Below are positions 40,171-49,477 of a stretch of 64,000 nt of DNA, one piece after another. Below the pieces are notes generated by a model. The model was not told the DNA's origin and did not search any database. It saw only the letters and a program-made list of their open reading frames with translations. Location: contig NC_083597.1 in the NCBI RefSeq assembly GCF_020882245.1, positions 73,634,152-73,698,151 of the forward strand. Direction: 5' to 3'. Position 1 is the stretch's first letter. Each line of letters starts with the position of its first letter. The position numbers were made by a program, and so were the translations under genes. This stretch comes from Rhopalosiphum padi. Taxonomy: Eukaryota; Arthropoda; Insecta; Hemiptera; Aphididae.

Positions 40171-40842
40171 TAAAGTTTTTAAGTAGGTACACAATGACAT
40201 TTTAAAAGTAGGTATGTAGATTCATTTTAAGATAGGTATCGGACGTATCGTTATATTAATATTACCTATTTATATTATGAACCCATTTACAGAGAAGAGG
40301 TAAAACATAAAATTAGTGTAATGCTATTCTAAGCCTCGTGAAGTTAATAAAATATTATTTACATCCTTTTTAGTCTTTACTGAACGGATGGCAGTATTGG
40401 CAGATAATAAAATATTGTATTATACTATGGAAAAGTACCGGTTTTTTATTAGTTGTTTCTATTATTAGTCTTTCACATCACAACATTATTGATTGATCAA
40501 TGATCATTAGTTGTTATCGATTCGGAATTTCGGATTACCGAATACTGTTTAATAACAAAGTTTTGCTTGCCTACTATTTTTCGTTTACAACAACGGGCAA
40601 CAGCCGTACAAACAAATATTCTTGAAATAAAAAAGTACGTCATTTTTGCAAGTATATACAATGTACGTTATTCTCAAACCTAACTGATCTCCCGCTAAAT
40701 ATTTGTTCACCACAAATATAAACAATGGTTATACATGTTAAGTCTATTCATTGTGTTTACTAATCCATTTAATGAGACTCGTACAATAATAATAACTAAT
40801 ACATAAGGATTGAGAAACTCGGTAAACCTCAATCAGCTCAAA

Positions 40843-43800
40843 ATGAAACTTTACCTGGACGAAATGTGTCGAGTGAACTTCCCAGGCGACGTCATTAACG
40901 GAATACTCTGCATATGGGAATGCTTCGACTTCAATCGTAAGTACCAAGTACTTAATTTTGTCTAATCTCTAACACTCCTAATTTCCTCATTGTACGTTGC
41001 CCACTCAGTTGAACCCAGGATTAGGGTCAGTGGATTTACGCGTATATGGAAACGGAGCCTTATAAATAATGTGGTAACCAATGGTGAAACAGACGAATAC
41101 TCGTTATTTTTCAACGGAATAGCAGTATTGAGTAAGGAAGACGATACATGCACAGCTAACATGTCACCGATTGACGAGTTAGAAGGTAACTAATTGTGCA
41201 ATTATTGTTCACTGTTTACAATTTATTGTGACAACCGTTACTCAACTGTCTCATTTATTTATTAACCTAGGTTATTCCAAAAAATTTAAGTTCCACATTG
41301 TTTTGCCAAACAATTTACCACCATCACATGAAGTTCCATTTGGTCATACAAGGTATAAAATCGAAGCACATTATAATGGTTTGTCCACTTTGGATTATTT
41401 TAATGTTAACCAATGGGTTGGTTTGGATAAACGTAATGATATTACTGTAAGTTTAATTATTTTTAATAATTTTCATTGATAGTCCTTTTATAGAACTGTT
41501 TACATAGGTTAAACGTGCAACATTTTCTGTGCCATTATACACATTTTGCCAGTCAATTGAAATGATATTAAATTTAAACCAGTCATATTATTTACCAGGT
41601 GAAACAGTTTTTGTAATAGCTATGATACAAAACAATTCTAGAACAGATATAATTTTCTCGAAAATAGTCATTGTTCAGGTTAGTTGTCTTTTAAAATAAT
41701 AATTGTTTTTACTACATTGAAACTTATTCTAAATTTAAACATTGAATTTATAATTTAAAAATATTAACAATTTGACTTAAATTTTGTACTTATACTTTAC
41801 ACTGTTTGCACTTATAGTAAAATGTAATATTAATATAATAGGTATCTTAATACATGACTATAAGTAATCATTTTTATGACACTTGGGTATTTTATTATTT
41901 GCATAATATTTTAAAATTATTTTTATACCTTTAACATATCATGCCATAGACTACAAAGTACTGGAAGTCTCATCAACTATTGCCAATAAAACATGTCAGA
42001 ATAATTGCAGAAGGGATAAGAGGATATATACATAGTGGAAATAAACAAATATGGGATAGTCATCCTTTAAATTTACCAGCAATTATTCCAACTACAAGTA
42101 TATCCAACAATCCATTTAACTATTTTGAAGTCAAGTATAAAATTAAGGTTATTATTTTTAATAAACAATAATAATTATCTAATTTATGTTAGTTAGCTAT
42201 ATTATATAGTTTAATTCTATTAGCTGGTTAATATCTTTAAAGAAATTTATTTTTTTATTTTTTCATTCTTTAAATCATTTGCAATAATGCATTTATTCTT
42301 ATTTAAAATTATTTTATTTCACTTAGCATTAAGCCAATTTTAATATTATAATAATTGCATAAATTTTCTTCATATTATTAAACTACAACTATAAAAGATT
42401 TCATAAAAATTTATCTTTTCATTAAAATGTACTAATTAAATTAATATTATATTCAGATCTTGGGTTATATGAAAATGAATGCATTTGTGTACATGTGATA
42501 AACATATTTACATGAGTGGCTTGCTTCTTTCATCAGTATTTTATATATTTTTCTGACCTTGTATTTTCATTTATTAGTTTTCATATTCCATACATTATTC
42601 ATTATAATATCATTAATTCATGTATTTATTATTTTCATAACATTTTTTTGTGTATTAAAAATAAATATTGTACATACTTTTTTTAAACTAATTATGCTAA
42701 GTGATTTTTTATGATAAACCACTCTGTGCCTCTCTACTTTGCTCATCAACACTTTAAAGTACTATTACTACTTGTCTACTCATCTAAAATTTGAGTTTTA
42801 CATACTAAAATACTCCAAATAATATTCTGCTTCATATTATGAAATTTAAAATCAATGTTATTGTACAAAACAAAAAAAACTTTAGACATTATAACAATTA
42901 AAAATGCTGAAAAATATCAAATTTTTTTTCCTTTTATTAGCTTCCACCACTTGACATAAATTTTTGATCTTTATTACTTACAATTTATGTTAAAAATATC
43001 ACCATGTTTATACTTTAAATTAATTTTCAGATGCTCATTACATTGAAAAACTCAAATAAGAGAAAAGTGTTAAAACAAAATTTATTTATTGGTAATTGGG
43101 ATAAAAGTATCGCCACAGATGGTAAACAGTTTATTGACATGCTGCAAAATAATGACTCGATTTATGGTAAGTAATACTTGATAATTAGAATACAATCAAT
43201 TTTTAATTGTTATAAAAAAACGCTTGCCAAGTCAGAGATTGGCATGTAAACTTTCTTGATTTTCAATTTTTAGAAATGTATTAATTGTATGCAATATGTA
43301 TGTATTTTATTTTCATTTTCATTTAGTGAGATAGATCTCTGAAACTGGAGAGTGGATATTGTTGTTTGGAGTCTTGTTAGATTCACAATGGCTAGGAGAA
43401 GTGCAGTGAAGATTTTCAGAACTTTATCTTACATAGTTAATTCACTACAGAGCTTCAAAAAAAATTAAAACACATTTTATTGGGCGTTTTTTTATGTTTT
43501 TCAGCTTTATAGCTTTGTAGTGAGTTAATGATTGAAGATAAAGTTCTGAAAATCTTCACAGCACTTCTCCCAGCCAATATGAATATAACAAGACCCCAAA
43601 TAACAAAATCCGTTTTCCAGTTTTGCTAATCTACCACGCTAAATGAAAATTTAGCAAAAATAACATTTTTTTAACTATGAAAAATTAAATAATTTTTTTT
43701 GAAATTTTTTAATCTTATATTTTATATCTACTTGATAATCCCTTTTTAATGAGCTATCAACCATCTTTTTAGCTATAATAGTTTTGGAGAAAAGTTAAAC

Positions 43801-44340
43801 TTGTTCACGTCGACGTTTTGTGGATTCAAATTGTTATACCACTTGGGTGTGATATCGGATCTCTCTTATTAATATTTTATGTTAAAGCTAGCTTAATTAT
43901 CCACCTACTCATTACAACTGAGTTACATTTTTATCATTTTCTTATTTAACAAAAATTCAGACATTTTTCATTTCAATTACTATACTTGATTAAAAATCAA
44001 GAAAGTAATATACATTATTGAGATTCACTAACCCTTAAAAATGCTACTTAACAACTATTAAAATATGATACAACAATAATTTAAAAGTTATTTTTATTAT
44101 TTTTATTTGTGTTTAAACTTTCAATATGTAGTTGTTCAAAATTTACTAAAAAATTAGTAACAAATTATCAACTTCTGTAGTCTATAATTATTATAATATT
44201 ATTTATTATTATTACTTCTATTATTAAGCCATATTTTTTTTTCAGAGGTCGGAGTTAAAGATTGTTCTTTAATTAAAACAGAAAATAATGACATAGATTT
44301 CATACCAAAGTATATGGTTTATGAGAAAATTCAAGTATAA
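40843..44340 (+). CDS. Arrestin domain-containing protein (alpha-arrestin/ARRDC family)
   Basis: Exons: 40843-40936, 41009-41185, 41271-41446, 41508-41678, 41950-42147, 43031-43166, 44246-44340, all GT-AG. The total of 1047 bases gives 348 residues. An N-terminal arrestin sandwich starts near residue 1 (VNFPGDVINGIL, where relatives have a Y-x-P/A-G-x-x-V-x-G strand) and runs through FHIVLPNNLPPSHEVPFG. The C-terminal arrestin domain includes QSYYLPGETVFVIAMIQNNS and VKYKIKMLITL. The tail FIPKYMVYEK corresponds to the F-V-P-x-Y-P-x-Y end of ARRDC domains. Family knowledge: these are cytosolic adaptors linking membrane proteins to trafficking, often via PPxY motifs and NEDD4-type ligases. I see no PPxY here, so ligase recruitment is doubtful. 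The ATG is the first in frame after an upstream stop at 40804. Intron 6 holds a 336-base fold-back. The gene converges with UTP11. Confidence 0.9.
43315..43650. mobile_element. Large fold-back (inverted repeat) element in intron 6 of the arrestin-domain gene
   Basis: The left arm, about 145 bases from ATTTTCATTTAG, is inversely repeated in the right arm, which ends CTAAATGAAAAT. The best stretch is 'gtgaagattttcagaact' on the left and its reverse complement on the right. A loop of about 40-60 bases rich in A and T separates them. There is no coding frame. The transcript would form a long, imperfect hairpin. Target duplications were not clear. Confidence 0.85.
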
Positions 44341-44439
44341 GATAAATTAAATTTGTTAAATATATTGTATATTATTTATAATAGAAGGATACTATTATGT
44401 CAACACAATTTTTTACATTAATATTGTTATAAAAAAGTA

Positions 44440-44445
44440 AATAAA
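44440..44445 (+). terminator. Candidate poly(A) signal of the arrestin-domain gene, overlapping the UTP11 end
   Basis: AATAAA 100 bases after the arrestin stop codon and only 3 bases before the UTP11 stop codon on the other strand. Cleavage 10-30 bases downstream would put the mRNA end inside UTP11 coding sequence. Confidence 0.5.
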
Positions 44446-44447
44446 GA

Positions 44448-45203
44448 TTACTTTTTTCTCTCATATTTCCATTTATAAACTGGAGCTGCATCTTTTGTTG
44501 CGGGTTTTATCTTCTTTGGCTGTTCTTTCTTGGATCCAAGCAAATGAGTTTTAATTTCCAATTTCCTCTGTACAACAGATAATTCTTTTTCCCTATTAGT
44601 TCTTCGTTCTAGTTCTCTATATGATTTTCTCTTTTCTGATAACATTTGTTTAATAGTGTCTTCATCTAAATCTGGCAGTTCAATTTTTTTTAAATCTGAC
44701 AATCTCATACGATTAGTTTTCCTATCTATAAGATCTGGATGTGTGTCTATCTTTTCAGCTAAATTTTCATCACACTTATCATCATCATTAAAATATACAT
44801 GACTATTATTTGTTTGATTAGCTTGATCTAAGAAATGCAGTTGTGATTGTAAACGTTCAATTTTTTTCCTTTCCATAGTTGCACGCATATTGATGTACTT
44901 CAAATCTCTAGTTTGCATTAATTTAATTTGGTCTTCAGTGTGTTCATCTTCTTCTCGTATTTCTGTATGACGTCCGTCCTCAACTTTGGAATTAGTCATG
45001 TGGAAATAAAACTCATCTGGATTGCGGTTTTGTGCTCGTTTTTTCAGTAACTTCAAAACACGTTCTCGTTCCTGATGGTGTCTAGCACGGACTTTATAAT
45101 CTTTTTTCTTTTCAAGCAACCCATATTTTTGACGAACTTCAGGTTGATGACGTTCTCTATGTGTTTTCTGATTAACTTTAGATGCTTTTACCCACGACGA
45201 CAT
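44448..45203 (-). CDS. UTP11: UTP11, U3 snoRNA-associated protein of the small-subunit processome
   Basis: Single coding exon of 251 residues; the human protein is about 253. Nucleolar factor needed for 18S rRNA maturation in the U3-containing SSU processome (family knowledge). Diagnostic blocks: HRERHQPEVRQKYGLLEKKKDYKVRA split as HRERHQPEVRQKYG (20-33) and LLEKKKDYKVRARHH (34-48), then NPDEFYFHMTNSKVEDGRH, DLKYINMRATMERKKIERL and the basic C-terminus YKWKYERKK. It is charged and helical throughout with no membrane segment. The start is the ATG at 45203 (MSSWVKASK). Just upstream lies a 3' splice site (TTTGTTTAG ending at 45211), and a good 5' splice site (CAG|GTAAGT, exon edge at 45300) precedes it. 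A short 5' UTR exon and an 89-base UTR intron (45211-45299) are therefore likely. It is convergent with the arrestin-domain gene. Confidence 0.95.
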   Translation of the reverse strand: MSSWVKASKVNQKTHRERHQPEVRQKYGLLEKKKDYKVRARHHQERERVLKLLKKRAQNRNPDEFYFHMTNSKVEDGRHTEIREEDEHTEDQIKLMQTRDLKYINMRATMERKKIERLQSQLHFLDQANQTNNSHVYFNDDDKCDENLAEKIDTHPDLIDRKTNRMRLSDLKKIELPDLDEDTIKQMLSEKRKSYRELERRTNREKELSVVQRKLEIKTHLLGSKKEQPKKIKPATKDAAPVYKWKYERKK

Positions 45204-45210
45204 TTCCAAA

Positions 45211-45299
45211 CTAAACAAATTTAAAAAAAGATAAAATAAAAATTATAATCATAATTAAAAAATGTGCACTTGTCTTGCTACTTAGTAGTTAGTACTTAC
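45211..45299 (-). other. Probable 5' UTR intron of UTP11
   Basis: On the minus strand the sequence CAG|GTAAGTACT at 45300/45299 and TTTGTTTAG|TTTGGAAATG at 45211/45210 form a consensus 89-base intron placed 7 bases before the start codon. Read from consensus only. Confidence 0.65.
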
Positions 45300-46151
45300 C
45301 TGATTAACGTATATTTTTAAAATGCAAATAATTAATATTATAAATACCTATTATCAAAAAATAACAATATCTATTGTGTAAAAACAGTATATATTTTTTT
45401 TTATAGTCGCGAACTAAATTATAAGAATTATTCTTAGTATTATACTAAGACGGTAGTCCAAGTTTATAAGTACCTATCTATACTCTACTTATCTTGTAAT
45501 CCAAACATTATTATTATTATTATCAATAAACAAGCACGTGTGTTATAGCAGTGTTTACTTAAAAAATATCTAAAATATTGTAGGTACAATAAATAAACCA
45601 TTGTACGGTATTTTCACAGAATAAGAATTTGTCCAATATCCATTGACATTATACCATAAACCATCAATTAACAGTGAAAAAAAAATTCAAAAATAACCAG
45701 TTAATTTTTGTTTCTAACGAGTTAGATTTTATTGTTGGAAATTAATTTTGTTCATGTTATTAGTATTCTACATTAGTTACACTGCGACATTCCCTTAATA
45801 ATTAATAATGAAAAATATTGAAATAATTAAAATGTTTAGTGAAGAAAATAAACAACTACATTGTTATTGTATTAATACTAATAAATACAAATTTGCTTTC
45901 CAAACATTTTTAAATGGTAATTTAAACGAATTTAAAAAACGTGAGAGGATGTAGAAAAAGATTTTTTTTTAATATTATGACTTAGTATGATACAAAAATA
46001 TATCTCGCCTTGAGTTGGTTCAAAAATTGGTGTACAAAAATGTATCCGTTTTATAAAATAAAAATCATATACATTTTAGAACAATAAATAATTTATAATA
46101 CCTAATATGATATATTATATTTTTAACTACACCATTTATACAAATGACAGT

Positions 46152-46670
46152 CATAGGCGTGCGCAGACCTGAATTTCAGGGGGTGCCTGCAATTTTTTCG
46201 GGCTCTTTTCTCAATTCAGGCCCTCTCTTAACTATACATATTTTAATAAATTATAAAGCACTAATAAAAATTACTTACATTATATCACATATTAATCAGT
46301 GGTATTACTAGTACTAAATTATATAATATTTCATTAGATAGTTGGATCTAAAATCTATTTTCACGATAATTGCAATATTTATTTATTATTTTTACGTTTG
46401 TAGACAATATGTACCATCTAACTGTTATAATCATAATAAGTTTTACCACGCAAATTTAAAATATTTTACGTTGTATTATTTTTTTTATCCCGAAACATAA
46501 TTTTTTTTACCATATATTTTAGAAAAAATACCATTTTTATTCTAGTAACATTAGTTAAAATACGGACCCATATCTATACTATAGGACTTAAATTTTAGGG
46601 CCCCAATTACATGTCGGGGAGGGGGATGCCCAGGCACACCCGGACCCTCCCCCCCGTGCATACGCCTATG
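46152..46670. mobile_element. Small inverted-repeat transposon, CATAGGC-end family
   Basis: Left end CATAGGCGTGCGCA and the reverse complement of the right end CATAGGCGTATGCA match at 12 of 14. Subterminal G-runs and C-runs face inward (cagggggtg left, ctcccccccg right). Flanking 8-mers ATGACAGT and ATGAGTCT agree only partly. It is 519 bases and non-coding. Confidence 0.65.
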
Positions 46671-47881
46671 ATGAGTCTTTATTCCGTAAAAGTGGGAAAG
46701 AAAATATATTGTATATATCAATATTATTAATTCTACGTAACTTGTACATGTGAGAAAATCGCAAAAGTAACTCCGACAAAATATCTTTTATGGATGCAAT
46801 TCGAATTCAAGTCTATCAGTCTATGGGGTTTTTGTTAGTTACATGCCAACATACCAAGGATAAAAGGTTATAAGACAAAAAATAAATATTGATTGAAACA
46901 CTTGTACAATTTTGATGTAGGTCTTATAGGGATACTTTGGTAGACCTTCAAAGTTAAACACCATTTAGCCAGACTGGATGGATTATTGACATGTATATTG
47001 TAACCTTGTTCACTAGGGTTCAAACTTGGATTTCAAGAGAGGTTTTAGGAGGTGCAGTGTGAAGTTCACTGATTTACATTTTTGTTTTAGATGTGATCTC
47101 CATATGAGATTTATTAAATGTTAGGCTTGAGTACCTAGTGGCTAGTACCTAACCTGGTATTTGTTTGCTGATAGATGAACTGAGTTATTAAATGTGACAA
47201 GTTGACATTCAACATTTTGCAATGGTTTTAAATTAATTAAGTATCTATACAATTAAATGGTAATATCATTGATTATAGGATAGTAATATCAATATAATAG
47301 TAATACAAACTTTAGGAAATGCCAATGTGGATATTCTTAAAAAATTTAAACATAAAATAAATTGTGCTTTAAGGCCATTTTATTATCATATACAAAATTT
47401 AATATCAGATTTTAAATTGTAGGAAATGTAATTAATTTATTCTTTGTAAATATTACTTAATGACATTAACATATAGTAAATTTGTAAAGTAAATGCTTAC
47501 TTTCAATTTCCATAATATAGATAATAAGTTTAAGTTCAACATAAACAGGAACAGAGTTCTGTTATATGACAAAAATTGCTTAGAATTCTAATGAAATCAT
47601 CATCATTTTAAATCATTCACATCTGAACATCTGGTATTTTTAAAGAAATTAAAATTTTATGAAAATAGCTTAGTTTTACTGATAAATAAATTTAATATTA
47701 TTTTAAATGATAGAAATAATTTAAATTACAATTATCACATATATTTATGTAATCAGTTAATACTGTTCGTTATTTTATAGAATTGGGATAGTTATAAATT
47801 ATAAAAAAAATAAAAATAATGAGTAACTTATTTTATTTCAGACTTCAACATTTAGATAGGCTAAAAAATGTACACATTAAT

Positions 47882-47887
47882 TTTATT
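47882..47887 (-). terminator. Candidate poly(A) signal of LSM5
   Basis: AATAAA on the minus strand about 72 bases after the LSM5 stop codon. Confidence 0.4.
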
Positions 47888-47958
47888 ATTAATAGTTAAA
47901 CATATAATGTCTGCTTATGACTTATGTAATATTTCAATAAAAACATTTATATAAAATT

Positions 47959-48580
47959 TTATTCTCCAGGCATTTCACCGCCAGGAACCAACTAAAAACA
48001 AACAATAAAAAGATAATTAATATTTGTAACCTACTAAAATTGTAGAATAACATTAGACTCAATATTAAAAATAAATAAATTTACCATTGTTATGTTATTT
48101 CCATTTAACAATATTTGATCCAATTTAGTAACACGTCTTCCTTCAGGTGTAGATTCATATTCCGTTACATCTTCAAGCAACATGTTGACAAAATCATCAA
48201 ACCCTAATAAGGTACCAACTATTTCTTTATCGTTTTTCATTACAATGTGGATCCTTGAGCCAATACATTTATCCACAAGTTCTGAAATTAATAACCATTC
48301 AAGTAATTATGATTTTCCAATTGGGTGTTGTAAATTTTGTTGGCAAAAAAAAAATAAAAATAAATTATGAAAACCTACAATCACTCAAAAAGTTGCTAGT
48401 TTACTAAAGTAGATTTTACAAAATAACTAATTTAATTTACAATATATAGGTAAAATATATTTTTTTTAAACACCGTTACTAAAATACATGCCTTTGAAAA
48501 CGATTGTACAGTGATAAAATAATGCATCACTTACCGAGTGGAAGCAAAGTTGAAGGGTTAGTCGCTACGGAAGTGGCCAT
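47959..48580 (-). CDS. LSM5: U6 snRNA-associated Sm-like protein LSm5
   Basis: Subunit of the heptameric LSm2-8 ring on U6 snRNA and the LSm1-7 ring of mRNA decay (family knowledge). Exons on the minus strand: 48580-48535, 48281-48085, 47991-47959. The total is 276 bases, 91 residues, the same length as human LSM5. The N-terminus is MATSVATNPSTLLPL, then ELVDKCIGSRIHIVMKND. The Sm1 motif spans GTLLGFDDFVNMLLEDV, the Sm2 motif is ILLNGNNITMLVPGG, and the protein ends GGEMPGE. A codon for Glu is split across intron 1. All splice sites are consensus (CTCG|GTAAGT, ATTTCAG|AACT, ATG|GTAAAT, TTTTTAG|TTGG). The ATG sits in a Kozak-like context (ACC ATG G). It is divergent from the vasa-like gene. 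Confidence 0.97.
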
Positions 48581-49477
48581 GGTGTCTAAGATTTACGATT
48601 TTTCTTTTTATATCGGTTTTCGACGATATGTTAAATATCTAAATAGTAAAAGTATCAAGATCAAAAATAAACTGACGAATTATTAATAATTGACGAGCGC
48701 GAATGCGAATGTGATATTATGTGTAAACTGTGAAGAATGAAGATGTTATATTCTCCTGTGGATTTCCCTCTTTATCACATATAATAGTTTATGTTCTGTG
48801 GTTTATGCTTATCACTTCTGATAAGACGGTAACTACAAACTGCATATTCTATTGCCTATTCATATATTAAAAGGAGTTTTCATAAACATATTTATTTTTC
48901 AGATGTAATTCAATATGGATGGGTAAAGAATTTAATAACCATAATTATTATTTAGTTTAGTTCACAGTTTGTGTTAGTTGTATACAGTTAGAGCAAGATA
49001 GATAAGCAATGTATGCATGATTAAGAAAAAATAAATGTATTCAATTAATAATGTCATATTCAATATTGTATTTTATTTATTGTTATATATTTTAAATAAT
49101 ATAATATACTTCATCATCTATATTATATTATATTATAAATTAAAAATAATAATTTGTTTTATTATTTAAGTATCTATAGGTAAAATATTAACAAATACGT
49201 TCACTATTTTAATATTTGATTACCCGGCAAGTATGGTTACACACTGGTTATGACTCATGACCAAGGTTTATAGATTATAATTGATGGTATCTCATATTAT
49301 CATATTCTAGACGCATCAACTACAAAGTAAACGTTTATCTTTATTTAAATTATTTATGATTTAGCCATGCTGATGGATGACCAACGGACTCATGTTTCTC
49401 ACTTAACGACCTAACTCCACAATTTCAATCTTCAGTAGTTAAATTGTTGTATGGTTTTTTGTTTGAATTTGTTGAAT
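48581..49477. promoter_or_regulatory. Divergent promoter region between LSM5 and the vasa-like gene
   Basis: About 0.9 kb separates the two opposed start codons, so both promoters should be here. 48585-48720 is relatively CpG-bearing ('gacgagcgcgaatgcgaatg') and is the likely LSM5 core. I see no TATA box or named element I can defend. An untranslated first exon of the vasa-like gene may end at 48917 (ATGG|GTAAAG), but its frame does not join the next exon. Confidence 0.45.

Larger units (their letters stand above)
37559..40842. other. Spacer between MTFMT and the arrestin-domain gene
   Basis: It holds a decayed LINE ORF1 segment with a hAT MITE inside (38880-39640), a partial copy of the CTGAGCGGAG repeat (about 39730-40170), and otherwise featureless AT-rich DNA. 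The minus-strand frame at 37658-37840 has no recognisable domain. Confidence 0.5.
45301..47958. other. Spacer between UTP11 and LSM5
   Basis: The UTP11 promoter should lie just above 45300, but no TATA or known core element stands out. One inverted-repeat transposon (46152-46670) was found. The rest is AT-rich without recognisable genes. Confidence 0.5.

Noticed and set aside
40744..41162. Minus-strand frames opposite arrestin exons 1 and 2
   Set aside because: Shadows of coding exons whose forward frame has arrestin motifs and proper splicing.
48892..48917. Candidate first coding exon of the vasa-like gene (ATGGATGG before GTAAAG)
   Set aside because: Its reading phase does not match the phase-0 start of the exon at 49554; it could only be untranslated.
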